Source: Panaeolus papilionaceus (taxonomy: Eukaryota > Basidiomycota > Agaricomycetes > Agaricales). From it: a DNA stretch of 64,000 nucleotides. The notes beneath the pieces are model-generated. The model saw nothing but the letters and a program-made list of their open reading frames with translations, had not been told where the DNA came from and did not search any database. The stretch is taken from the NCBI GenBank assembly GCA_015501605.1, contig JADNRZ010000014.1, forward strand, positions 434,001 through 498,000, written 5' to 3'. This document shows, piece by piece, positions 12,960-25,526 of the stretch; position 1 is the stretch's first letter; the number at the start of each line of letters is the position of its first letter. Made by a program: the position numbers and the translations under genes.

Positions 12960-15900
12960 CTCATTGGATTTTTTTTTTTTTTTCATTTTCCCTATATTTT
13001 TTTTCTGGATGCCTGGTTTCCACTTCCAATTTTCGGTTCCGACCTGGGTTCACACGTCGATTTTTCATTCATTTTGTAATTCTACTTGAAACGAAAAGAT
13101 GGCGCATCAGCGTCTTCACTCCCGCCGACTTCATTTCCGTTTAATGATACTCTCTTCTGGTTATTAATGTTCCCTGGTTTTCGCGCTATCGTCTCTGCTA
13201 TCTGTATGCCACCCTGTCTTATTATTCACATCGTAGTGTACTATTATATACATACTCGTATCATATTGTGTTCCCTTCTGCTTGCATCTAGTTCATCCAT
13301 TCATCCCATCTACTTATCCTATTTCAGACACAATCTTATCCACATTTTGCCACCCATCCCTCGTGTTAAACACATGCCCCACACTATCTCCCTGCCATGT
13401 TGTATGTTTCGTGATTAAAGCCTGTTTTCGTTAGTCCTACGTAAGGATTTCACTCTTTACGACTCCCATGTATGCTCCAACCCTACTTTGCACCATGATA
13501 ATTCAAAACGCCACTCAATGTCGATTCAGTGAATTAATGAATGTTTCGTATAGATAAATCGCGGGAGGCATGAGGACGCTGCGCGAAGCACCCAGACCGA
13601 GAAGAACGGAGTAAGGCATCAACTTTTCTCGTCGACTTTGCTTGGATTGACGCACAAAGCCCAGCATCACGCTCTCAGATAACTTCTGAAGGGTCTGGAA
13701 GATGATAACTAAGATAGCTCTGGGGTCTTTTGCAAATAGCGCCACGGAGTGCTAAATCCGGAAATGTCAGGATCACCACTGCAACTGTGACACGCACGGC
13801 CATGTGCCCTCTTTTTTCTTTTCGTCCTCTTCATCATCGTGCCTCCCTGCACCGCGACATTCCATCCAAAAGACGCGATTGAAATCACTTTTTGCACCTG
13901 CTTTCATTTGACCCGCGATGGACGAGCAACGTGATGCCTCCAAATGAAATGAGGCATGAGTGGCCCAACAACTCAACAACAACTTGGCCCGCCATCCGAT
14001 GTATCCACAGAGGCAAACATACGAAAGCGGTTGTAAGAACAGGTAGAGGAGGCTGCAGCACCCGAGACCCTTCTTTTTCTCGCTCCCATTGCAGCGATGG
14101 CCCTTACCTAGCGAAACGTTCCAAACAATTTTGACACGAGGGGGATAAGGACAAGTCGTGATGACTGGCCGTCTCTCCAATCTGTCCTTCAGCTCCAACA
14201 AAAACCAAGGATAGGCCTATAAGAAGGCTGCACGCACCTCTTTCCGATTATTAATCAGGGTTTTTTGTATTGCCGCAGACCATCGTGCAACGTCCACTCT
14301 CTGAGGAGGGCACTTGCTCCCTCTGCGATCAAGTTTGCATCTCTTGGGAGAGAGGCTCAGAGAGCACCTCCTTCGCCATAACTTTCAGGGTCGTATTTTT
14401 AATCCACCCTGATGGCTTCTTTGTCCCAGGTTTTCGGAAAACTTAACGACATTTCGAGGTTGTGATTTACCCTTTCTTATCCGTATCTTGGGAGATCCAA
14501 TCGTAACGGCGTCAAACTCATCCTCTATTGCCTGCAATACCTCCGGGTTTTTTCACAGGTCGTCATCAACAAATCCCACCTGATAACTTTCCCAGTCTCC
14601 GTTACTTTAGCCAAGCAAGTTCTACTGCTAAAGCTGGTCCCGATCAGGTTGAGCACGATGCTATCATGGTGTTCACCCCTGCGATGCCATGGTGGAATGA
14701 AGGATATATCGTTTCTTTATGTGAAGGGGTGCCGTCATTCTGTTAATCAACCGTACCATTACACCTGCTGCAAGCTGCATTGGAGAATTATCAGGGCACC
14801 GAATATTGTGTATCCCTGGCGGTAAAAAAACGACACCGAACCTGTCAGGATGGACGCATTGACCTAATTTGCAGATGTAAATATATTAGGGCAGTTCCCC
14901 CTCCCTTTCCGATGCAATTTCGCTTGTTCAGACCGTGAGCCCGTACTCATGTTTGAATGTGGGTGGTCGTTATACCCTAACGCCTACGTCGAGCCTAACT
15001 TCAGGCTTTCGGCTTTTAAGGAATGGCAACTTTTTCCATCGCCGTTATCCTGCACTTTATCCCTTTCTGTACATGACCGACCGAGGCGGTATTGTTGCTT
15101 TGAATTCGAGACTCCAGCGGGAACTTGAAACATATCCGACCTGAAAATCCGGACGTGACACTGTAGTCTCTCACAATCCCAGGGCAAGCAAAGTCCGTCA
15201 TCGACATTGGGGTTATGTCCGTATCTCTGAATACACAGTCCCTACGCAACTTTAACCAAACGTTACCTGAATCAAACTACTTCCGCACTCAAAAAGGAAT
15301 ACAGGGAAGCCGGTGTCCAAGGATCATGTTGATATGGATGATCGAGGACCCTCCGACATGTTCACGCTTCTAGGCCTCCATGGACATTCAATCGGCAGAA
15401 ACCTTGATCATTGAGAACGAAAAAAGGCAATTCCGCCTGTCTTATAAAGCCCCTCCGGGTCATGCTTTGTAGGCCAATATAATAGGCGCGTGGTCGACAT
15501 GATTGTTTGCCCTGGTGCTGGAGTTCAAAGGATTTGAAAAACACATCTGTGTTCGATCTAGATCAGAATTACTGGACCATCGTGCTATCACGGTGCTTGT
15601 GTAGTACTTCGCCCGAGAGCAGAATGCACTAACTTCGCTTCCTTACTTGAGGTAGAACGTGTTCAATAACAAACATTTATATGGGAGATGTCAGTTTTAG
15701 CCTGTTATTTCGCTATCGAGTACAAAAAGTGTCTGTCGTCAACAATCTGTGTGACTCTATGTGGATCAGTCTGAAAATCGTCGCCAATATGTGATCCTAC
15801 TGGCAAGATTTGAACTTCTAAAATGATTGGAGTTTCTCTCCCAGTGCATCCCCTCGCTTTTTCCTTATCTATGCTAGATTGCCGGTTACACACCCCTCAC

Positions 15901-18177
15901 CGGCTCCACGGCATGCCTTCAACTGGACACAAAGTTAATATGCCAGAAATCGGATTCATGCAGGGAAACTATGATGTGGAATCCGTATCAGAAACGACCA
16001 ATTCAAAGGAAGGGTGAATAACTCGTCGTTGGACTTCAGGCTTCAGGCTACATTAGCCAACAAAAAGAGTGCTGCGGATGTAAGGATGTCAGGGTTATTC
16101 GGATCATCAAAACACGCGAGGCGGGCACAATGTATGCTTGTGGGGGGGCAGGCCTTGATAACGGAGCCAAGCACATTCAAAGTTTGACCTTAGATTTCTT
16201 ATATGAGAATCGGCTAGTGTTCATGTGGCTGTGATAGGGACAGATCCTTCTTACAAATTAAGCGCTCGGGTTCTTCATGACTGATGACAGTTGAAACAGT
16301 ACAGTCTCATGTCATCGCAGCATGCCCGCACCCACTGAGAGGTGCTTGAGGTGTTGTTTCCAACCCATATCTGGACAAGTTATCAACTTGTTATGGCTTT
16401 GTTTGAACATATCACCACCAAAAATAGAATGAAATGAAAATTACACCCTGATAGTTGTTGGTTGTGTAGATGTGACGATCGTATTAAGTGTGAAGGAGCA
16501 TCTCGACGGTTCTTCGGATAACAACTCCTTAGTTGGGTGCTGAACAGAACCAGAAAAACGGCAAATGGCCGGTCCGGGTCTGAGTAACTCCAAATCTAGC
16601 GCGACGCGTCAAACGCGTTCAAGGTACATATAAGAGAGTAAGCTTTCATATATTGTATAGCAAAAACACACTATATCTTAATCCAAATCTTCTTCATCGT
16701 TTCTGCTGATACTGACCATGTCTTTTAATCACTACTCTTCTAACTACACCCAGAGCGCAAATGTGGTCCCAACGCCGGCATTTCCAGCAATGACTCTAGC
16801 GAATAAACCTGTGACCAAGAAACCGCTGATTGCCAAGCTGGCTGATTTGGACGACGCAGAGGAGGTACGAGCGGCATCTATGGCACGAGTGTTACATAGT
16901 GACTAATACCACTTCAGCGTTTTGCTGTCAGAGGAGAGAGGTGGTGTGATCCTGTACGCACCACTAACCGCAAGAAAAAAAGGTGAGTCCTTTTAATTAG
17001 TTAGGGAATCATTCGCTAATGTCCTTTCGTCAGAGTTGCGACCACGACGGGTGCCCTGACGAACTCGAAGCCCAGAAAGCCTCGACGAAACATCCGACCT
17101 CGTCCTTCGCCTATATGCCCCCCTCAGCCTCCTAATACACCATTCGAGCCTGTTGGACGTGTGTACGAGCTTGAAAGAGGACCCGATTACTCGTTCTCAA
17201 CGGAAGGCATTCCAACAAGCTCGTCTGGCACACGCCCAATCGACGAAAACGGGCTGGATAGCCTTCGAATGACGTCTCTCGTTTCCTCAGCTCCTTGGGA
17301 GCATATCAGAATGTACTATCCACCTCCGAGCCCTCCATTTGACATGTTGAGCGGCATGGAGTTGAACTGTAACGCGGAATTTGGACCCCTCCTCGCACCG
17401 CCCGATGTCCCAACTTGGGCTCAACCACGAGGAGTGATTCAGATTCCAACGCCTGTCATCACTCCGAACGCGAATGTCTTTATCCAAGATCCTGATTCTG
17501 TGTCTCAGATGATGCGATACTCGTCTCATGAATATGGGCATGAAATGCTTCCATCTACACAAAGTCATGGCTTTCCGGCTCACTACGCTTTTGCCAATGA
17601 CTGGCTCTCTGCGACTCCTGGGCAACCTCACGACCAACAACCTGAACTTATGCAGTACGGTCAGAACAACTTCAACGCCTAAAGCACCCACTATTTCTTT
17701 CCTTCCTTCAGCGGTTGATATGGTGAAGTATGGGTGCCTGATAATAAGGCCTGAGTTTTGTCCTGGGAGCGTCCAGCTCCCTATTCACAGTCCGCTTCCC
17801 TGAGTTTTTTCTCCTATTTTGAGCCCGTTATTTAGCTGAATCTGTGTCACTTGAACCTGTGTTTGATTTGCCTTTGTATTATTATCGCTCGAGGCAGTGT
17901 CCGAGTTGTAGAAACAGAAAAAAAAAAGGAAAACGGAAAAACATATTACGGATTGGAAAGGTGTACTCACGCTAATATTATATAGAAACGTCATGTTTTG
18001 CTTCTGCTGCCTGTATTTGATGTACTTATACACAGTTTAGCTTCGCTCGTGCGTGCTTGTATGCAAAGCTTTTACGCACTTTCACGGAGGCGCCGGCAAA
18101 TTGCGGGGTCGATGTTTCTGACAGCGCTGCCTTTGCACTCCTTCTCCATAGCCCAAAACGGATAAATCGGTCGATTT
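12960..18177 (+). repeat. Tandem segmental duplication, unit A (about 5.2 kb)
   Basis: The unit begins about 30 bases after the carboxylesterase-like stop codon at a T-rich tract with the block ttctggatgcctggtttc, and ends where the same block recurs at about 18,180. It carries, in order, a 0.5-kb segment that is probably 3' UTR of the upstream gene, about 3.2 kb with decayed short frames, the intact family gene at 16,718-17,682 and a conserved 0.45-kb tail ending cggataaatcggtcgatt. The pre-insertion site of the solo LTR found in unit B is intact here near 13,250. Confidence 0.8.
16718..17682 (+). CDS. Unrecognised three-exon family protein, copy A (intact)
   Basis: Exons 16,718-16,864, 16,918-16,982 and 17,034-17,682 give 286 residues with clean GT-AG junctions. 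This is the only copy in the window readable from start to stop. Exon 1 carries KPLIAKLADLDDAEE; exon 2 carries RFAVRGERWCDP followed by a basic NRKKK tail; exon 3 begins with an Arg/Lys/Pro-rich segment. It then has RPIDENGLDSLRMTSLVSSA, PWEHIRMY, a NCN motif and a Pro/Tyr/Met/Gln-rich C-terminus. No known enzyme or DNA-binding fold was recognised. The basic runs plus Pro/Gln/Tyr-rich tail would suit a nuclear regulatory protein, but that is inference. A TATA-like sequence lies near 16,650 (cttatcatat-like AT-rich stretch), about 60 bases before the ATG. Confidence 0.68.
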
Positions 18178-18462
18178 GGACTTTTTTTCTTTCATTCTTC
18201 CTATCTTTTTTCTGGATGCCTAGTTTCAACGTTCGATTTTGGTTCCGGCTTGGGTTCTTGTCGATTCTCATTCATCGTGTGGTTTTACTTAAAACCAAAA
18301 GGATGGCGCATCAGGCGTTGTCACCCTCAACCGATTTCATTTCCGTGTAATGATACTCTCTTCTAATTATTAATTTCCCCTGGTTTCGCGCTATCGTCTT
18401 TGCTATCTGTATGTCTTCCTGTCCTATTATTCACATCGTAGTGTACTATTATATACATACTC

Positions 18463-18720
18463 TGTGGCAGTGCAAAGTGCACGTGAGCTTAGAGAGAGAA
18501 GGAGCTGTGTGAGAACCACAGCAGGATGGAGGAGAAGAGAGCGCGCGATGAGGAACGAGGAAGCAAGGAACGAGGAAAACCATAGATCAGATTAGATTAG
18601 ACTTTAGATTAGACTTTAGATTAGACGCGATGATGTACATTACACGAGACGACCATCAGGGTCGGATTCTCAACTCATTCCTTCACCACCGCTCCCGGCT
18701 GGACAGACCTAACGTCTCCA
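18463..18720. mobile_element. Solo LTR of an LTR retrotransposon
   Basis: The 258-bp insert begins TGTGGCAGTGCAAAG, ends CGTCTCCA (TG...CA termini) and is flanked by ACTC at 18,459-18,462 and 18,721-18,724. The extended flanks TACTC and AACTC differ by one base. The tandem sister unit has a single uninterrupted catactcgtatcatattg at this place (about 13,250), so empty and filled sites can be compared inside the window. The interior contains a TTAGATTAGAC-type short tandem repeat. No internal retrotransposon coding sequence is present, as expected after LTR-LTR recombination. Confidence 0.78.
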
Positions 18721-21700
18721 ACTCGTAGCATATTGTCCTTCTCTTCTATACACGTCCAGCTCATTCCATTCATCCTCATATCTCCCACACTTGTGTTCTT
18801 ATCCTATCTCAGACGCAATTTTATCCATAATTTGGCACCCCATCCCTCATGTCATACACATGCCTCGCTGTTCAATTCAATATTGCGGTATTATGTTGGA
18901 TGATTTCGTGATTGCAATCCTCTTGTCATCCTACGTAAACTGTGTCCACCTTACATCTCCATGCGTGCTTCAGCCTTGCTTTCTACCACGATATTAACTC
19001 AACGCCACTCCATGTTGACTGAATGAATTGATGTGCATTTCGTACAGATAACTCGCGGGAGCATGAGGAGGCTGCACGCAGAACGCAAACCGAAAAGGAC
19101 GGGGTAAGAAATCAACTTTTCTGTCGATTTTGTGAACTTTACTTTGATTGACGCACAAAGCTCAGTATCACGCAGCTCTGATAACTTCCGAAGGGTCTGA
19201 AAGGAACCTGGTTATGCATTTCGCAGATACTGCCACGCGCTATGCCAGCTATGACCGAGGGAGCGCCAAATTTGGAAATCGCAAAATTCGGGATCATTGC
19301 CGCGAAGCGTTTTGCTGTGTTCTTTTTTTAAGTCTCTTCCTCCATCTGGCCTCCCTTCTTCAGCGACATTCTCCAAAAGACGCGATTGAAACCACATCTC
19401 ACGTTGTCTTTCATTCGAGTCATCATGGACGAGCAACGTGATGCTCCCGAAAGAAACGAGGCACGAGTCGCACAACATCTTGGACCACCATCCGATGTAT
19501 TGGCAGAGGCAAACATACAAAAGCGGTTGTATTATTGTATTAACGGGTAGTGAAGACTGAAACACACGAGACGCTTGCTTTCTTTGCTCCAATAATATCC
19601 GCGATGACCCTTACGTATTCATGTGCAGAATATCAGCGACTTTCAACACGAGGGCCAACATGACAAGTCGCTATGACTGGATGTCTCTACGGGCTGTTCT
19701 TCACATCCATGGAGGGCCAACGTTAAGCCTAAGATGAGGCTACACATACCGCTTCCCGATCATGACTCAGGAGCTCTCTATTGCCGCAGACCATTTTGCA
19801 ACTTCCACTTTTTGACGAGGTGCGCGGCGGTTGTGACCCTCGATCAAGTTGGCATATCATGGGGCAGAACATCACCTTGTTCGCCATAACTTTTAGGGTC
19901 CATACTTTCAGTCTACCCTGACTGTTCCTTTGTCCCAGCTCTTTGGAAAACATGTCTTCTCGAGATTGCGATCCACTCTTTCTTGTCCGCTTCTTGGTTT
20001 GTAGATCAATTCATGACGGCGTCAAACCCATTCTCTGTCGACCTTCAAACACCTTGGAGTTTTTTCATGGGTTGTCATAAACAAATCCTATGCGGTAGCT
20101 TCACGTGTCTATTTGCCTTGGCCAAGGAAACCTCCGCTCAGGTTGAAAACGATGATACCGTGGTGTTCACCCCCCGCTATGTCACGGGAATGAAGATGGG
20201 AGATGTTGTTTTTTTGTGTGAAGGGGTGTTGGTCATCTTGTTAAACTACCACATCGTTACACTATTACAAGCTGGGAGGCAACGGACACTTTTTAGGGTT
20301 CCGAATATCGAGTATCCTTGGCGGTAAGAAAAACGACACCGAACCTGTCACGATAGACGCGTTGACCTAAGTAATTTGCAGATGTGAATATATTGTGGAA
20401 GTTCCCCTCCCTTTTTCATGCAATTTCACTTCTTTTAGACCGTGAATCGTGCTCATGTTCCAATGTGGGCGCTGGTTATACGCTAATGCCGACGACGAAC
20501 TTGTTTTCATGTTTCCGGCTTTCAATTAAAGGCAGCTTCTTTTGTCGCTGTCATCCGGCATTTTATTCATTTTCTGCTCATGGCCGACCGATACGGTATT
20601 GTTGCTTTGGATTTCAGACTCCAACGGGATTTTGAAACCTTTCAGACTTTGGGAATGTATGCGTGACCAGACTCTCACACAACCCCTGGGATGATGATGA
20701 AAACGCAGTCCGCAAGCTACTCCCTTCTTTTTGCTGCCGACAACGCAGTTATCTGTGTGGATCAATCTGACAACCATCGTCATCAGGATTCGATCCTACT
20801 GATTATAGTAAGATTTCTAAGAATGGATGAAAAATTTTCGTTGCCCTGCTTTTCCTTGGGGCCAGGTTACCGGAATCGTGTCATGCACCAGCCCTCCGCC
20901 TAACCTTCTCAGCACGGCACATACTTATACAGTGGCCCTCAAATAGGCCAAAACCTTACAAACTCTCACGCAATTTCCGTGAACCTGAGCTTATTCGACA
21001 GGTCATTTGATGCTCCATCCATGTACACGACTTTCTTATCAATTGCTCCTGGATAGGTTCGATATACTCGATATCATCAAGTAGATACACACCTTAGTAC
21101 ACCGAACTTGCATTAACAAAGCGCTGCGGATGTGAGCATTGTTCGGATCATGTACCAACGCGAGGCTGACACAAGGTGCATGGGTCACATATGTACTTTG
21201 AGAACGAAGCCAAGCCCATTCAACATTTGATGCTCAATTTCTTATCGTCCTTGAACCAGAATGGGATGTGGCTCTAGATTGTGTGATGTTGTAAAAGGAT
21301 TCCTTGTTGCGATTAAGCGCTCAAACCGCTCGGGTGCGTTCCGGCCTTGTGTTTGATGCCAATGACAGTTCATAAGTCGAAACATAGCTGTCTCATGACA
21401 TCGCAGCATGGCTGCATACTTATCAGGTACTCGAGGCGCTGTGCTTAAAGCATGGTTGGCAAGCCATATGTGGTCAATTCGTCAAAGCATGATTACCACG
21501 GGTCTTCTCTGTTTGAACGTGCATCAACCAAAATTGGTCCTAAAATTAAAACAAGCCTGAAAATGGGACTTCTGGTTATACAAATGCAAGTGATCGTATT
21601 GAATGTGATGAAGTGCTTCGATAGAGCGTCGGATACCAAAATCCTCCTTAGATACCGGATAGATTCAGAAATATGGCGATGTAGCCGGTCCGACCAAAAA

Positions 21701-21836
21701 GTTGGCACAACCTCTGAAAAGGTTCAAATGCGTGCGATGCGTGTATAAGAAGAGAGCTAGCTTTCAGTTACCGTATATCAAAGCACTCTGTATCCTATTC
21801 CAAACGTCCTCCACACTATTTCCTCTGATTTCTATC

Positions 21837-22934
21837 ATGATGCCTCCTGGTCACTACTCCGACTGTACGCAGACCCAAGACGCGGACATGCTCGAAATGC
21901 CTACACCTCCTGCGACAATTCTAGCGCCTACCCCTCCTAAACCCACGAAGCGACTCGTTAAGCGACTCGCTAAATTAAAAGACGCAAAGGATGTATGTGA
22001 ATATATGTATATCATGCAACCCGAGTTACACTTGTAACTAATGTTGTTTCAGCGTTTCCTTGTCGTCGGCGAACGATGGTGCAATAAGCCATAGCGCCCC
22101 AAGGCTAGCCGCAGGAACAAAAAAGAAAGGTATGTTGTTTAACTTGTCTATCAACCTTTCTATTAAACTTCTTTCATTAGACCTGCGGTTATGAAGGGTG
22201 GCTTGGTGAAGCCCGGTCTAAGGGAGCCTCGAAAACGCGTGTCTCCTTCTCATTCTCCACCTATTTCTCCCCCACAACCTCCCAATACACCATCCCAGCC
22301 AGTGGAACATGCGCACGAGCTTGGTAACGGACTTGGCTACTCATTCCCAGTCAAATGCCGTCCGACAAGCTCGTCTGGCCCACGCCCGATCGACGAAGAC
22401 TGGCTACAGAAAATTCGATTAGCCTCTCTCGTCTCGTCGGCCCCGTGGGAGAACATCGAGATGTACCATCCACCCCCTAGCCCTTCGTCCGAGATGCCAG
22501 GTGTCATGGACTCGAACTGTAACGTGGAATCTGGACCCCCCCTCGCGCCGTCCAATGACCCAACTTGGGGTCATTCGCGAGGAGCGGTCCCGATTCCAAC
22601 CTTCTTTCAAGGTCCTAATTCTGCGCCTCCGACGATGCAGTACACATCTTATCAGCGCGGGAATGAAATACTTCCATCCTATGAACAGAGTTATAGCTAT
22701 CCGTCTCATCCCGTTTTTGCCAATGGATGGCCTTCTGCCGGTGCGACTCCTGGGCAAGCTGAGTACCGCAACCATCGACCACCTGAAATGCACTACGGTC
22801 AAGAGGCTTATCATATTCCCCCCAATTTCGAGTTATTAGACCTTCAAGGCAATTCTGGAGATTTTGAGTGGCATGTTGCCCTCCAGGACAACTTGAGCGC
22901 CGCTGGTAGTCACTATCCCTCCTTCAGTGGGTGA
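21837..22934 (+). pseudogene. Unrecognised family gene, copy B, interrupted by an in-frame stop
   Basis: The three-exon architecture of copies A and C is preserved (21,837-21,992, 22,053-22,129, 22,181-22,934), with intact splice sites and phases. In exon 2 the codons after NKP are TAG (22,092-22,094) where copy C reads AAG, so translation stops after 65 residues. Exon 3 remains open for 251 codons, which suggests recent loss. Skipping exon 2 would not rescue the frame because the phases differ. A shortened protein from an internal Met in exon 3 (22,191) is conceivable but unsupported. Confidence 0.7.
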
Positions 22935-23748
22935 TGTGGTAAAACACTGACAGGCGCCTGATCATGAGGCTTGTGTTTCGGAGTTTCGCAGCTCTCTCGG
23001 AGAGCATCCCACCTTCCCATTTACAATCCGCACTTCCAGGTTTTTTTTCTCCTATCTCAAACTCACTATTTACTTGGATTTGTGTTCGTCTGAATGTGTG
23101 TCTGATTTGTCTGGTATTATGATCGCTCGAGGCAGTGTCCGAGTCGTAGAGACAGAAAAACATATTGCGCATTGGAAAAGTGTACTCACGCTGATATTAT
23201 ATAGAAACGTCATGTTTTACTTCTGCTGCCTGTATATGTACTCATACATAGTTTAGCTTCGCTCGTGCATGCTTGTATGCAAAGCTTTTACGCGCTTTCA
23301 CGGAGGCGCCGGCGAATTGTGGGTCGACGTTTTTGACAGCGCTGCCTTTGCATTCCTTCTCCATAGCCCCAAACGGATACATAGGTCGATGCAGACAAGG
23401 AGCCAAGTACACAGCGACTGAGCCGTCATCGGCGGATTAACTATTGCTTTCAGAATATTAGTGATCGCGTGCCATGAGGGTATAGGTTTGTGACGCTTTG
23501 TATTTGTCACTGGATCCCGTCGGCTACGATACCTTTTCAAGGAACGCATCTTCGCTCCCATGTTCGTACCAGCAAAGTGTGAAGTAGCTTTGACCTGCGT
23601 CAAGAGGGATGGAGCCAAATGTGGCCGACGCCGATGAACATCAAATACACTTCAAAGTGAGATTGCGGTGGGAATCAAGTCTCCAGTCTAAGACTTATGT
23701 AGGTCATGTTCATGATGGCTGTGCCCATTGACTTTTTTGCCCATCACC

Positions 23749-25526
23749 ATGTCTGGATCAGAATACGAACCTATCCTACCTCTGGAAATATTTGGCAAAA
23801 TAATTGAGATGGTTGGCGAATGCATACCATCGGATGGGGCAGTGTCCATAATTCTTGCATCGATCAAAGAAAATGAACGGGTGGAAACTCTCCGCGCCTG
23901 TGCGCTCGTCTGCAAGGCGTTTGCGCACTTCACGAGGCCATTCTTCTTCCACTACGCAGATGTTGGCTTCAACGATGGTTCATCTAGTGAGCGAAGGCTT
24001 GTCTCACTTCTTGATATGGTAGATTCAAAGCCAGACCTCGCGCGTTTTATTCGCGATCTGCGCTTCGATTTTGACTCTACATCACCTGGACCATTGATGT
24101 CTCATCGAAATCCCGAAGACCTCACACGATACACCGATTTTCTGCTTCATATCACCAGTCTTGAATCTATTTCCCTCTCTTACTCTTATTCGACTTATCA
24201 TCTCGATGACTACCTCTCCACGCCCGAAGTTACAGAGCTCTGCGAACGGGTGATAGAGACATATGCCGCCGGATCGAAGCCCAGGCTTCGTTCTTTGCAC
24301 GCGAAGAAAATCAGAAGACTCCCGTTTCCCACTATTTATGGGTGCGCAACGCTACACACTCTCAGCCTGGATAGATGCTTGTGGCCTGATCTGACGGCGC
24401 CGGTCCCTCAACTCAGGACACTCAAGCTGAGAAAGATCCGCGATCTCATTCCATTCACCAACTTTTTATACCTGCCGAGCTTGGAGAGCCTCAGCATGGA
24501 GTACGCTGAGTTTGAAAGTATTGAGACGTACCTTTTGAATAGTGGCCAGAGGTCCTACCAGCCACAGCTACAACCATCCTTTGGACTGGACACCCTCTCA
24601 CTCAACACCTACACGGACGAGTACAAGAATTTGGTCACTTATTTGCAACTCCATGCTCAAGTTCACGGCAGAGAACCCTTATCCCGTCTTACATCGCTTT
24701 CGCTCCGCATTGACCAGTACCGAAGATTGATGCCTAATTTTAGGGCCTTATCGTCACTTCGATTCCTTAATATTCAAGGTAAGGTTAGATTTCTTATCGT
24801 GCGATAAAGCTGACCTTTCTGCCCTTTCCATTAGTCGGTACACTCTGGGAAAAGGAACTTCTGCTGTCCGAATTAAATCTCGACGAAGATTTCGGAAGCG
24901 GAGGTGCATTGACAAATCTACGTTCCCTTTCTCTCTATGCCACGACACACTTCGAACATAGGCAATATGTCAAACTCATTGGGAGCCTTCCCCTTCTTTT
25001 TACATCCATAGCACCCGAAAATGAGCTTAGGGAATTGAACGTCAGAATGGATACACCAGGTTTCGTTGAATATACCCCACCGTCGATAGAAGGGTACAGA
25101 TTCATCGAACTGTTCCAGACGGGAAGCAACAGCTCCGAGGCCATGCCGACACTGTTTTGGACCAATCTCCCCATATTCATTCGCAATTGCACAAACTTCC
25201 CAAACCTTCGAACACTTACTTTGGAGCTAACTTACTACCTTCGGCAAGGTAGAAGGGGTCAAGAAACAGAGGAGTCGGAGGAGTCAACCCCTCAAGGCCA
25301 GTCGAACAACAGCGAGGTGGTGATAAATGTTAATGTGGTTAAAAGGAAGATGGAGGACAACACCATAATCGAGCGCCTAATTGAACTGCACAAGGAAATT
25401 GAGGTTGTGAAGGGTGATAGAGGGCCTCATCCCGCAGACTCCATCCTCAGTGATTGCAAGATGCGCGTTGATGCGATTACTACGTATACGCGCTGTGTCA
25501 CACTCGTCTTCCAGAAACCAGACTAG
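23749..25526 (+). CDS. F-box / leucine-rich-type protein 2
   Basis: Exons 23,749-24,778 and 24,835-25,526 flank a 56-base GT-AG phase-1 intron; the product has 573 residues. The ATG at 23,749 (MSGSEYEPILPLEIFGKIIE) was chosen over an upstream TTG-initiated frame. The F-box consists of LPLEIFGKIIEMV and ACALVCKAFAHFTRPFFFH. Irregular leucine-rich segments follow, and the C-terminus includes an acidic stretch after RQGRRGQETEESEE. It is the closest relative in the window of 4,200-5,920, on the opposite strand, with the intron at the same place (codon 343 against 337). It probably acts as a substrate receptor in an SCF ubiquitin ligase; the target is unknown. Confidence 0.83.

Larger units (their letters stand above)
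18178..23389 (+). repeat. Tandem segmental duplication, unit B (about 5.2 kb)
   Basis: This is a direct copy of 12,960-18,177. It begins with ctttttttctttcattcttcc and ttctggatgcctagtttc, and ends with cggatacataggtcgatg. It differs from unit A by scattered substitutions and small indels and by a 258-bp solo LTR at 18,463-18,720. Near the family gene it is closer to the inverted copy C than to unit A, which suggests a more recent B/C exchange. Confidence 0.8.

Noticed and set aside
14528..15144. Two small frames in unit A as real genes
   Set aside because: The homologous blocks in units B and C are broken at other points, and in unit A the first frame is shifted and stops early; they look like remnants.
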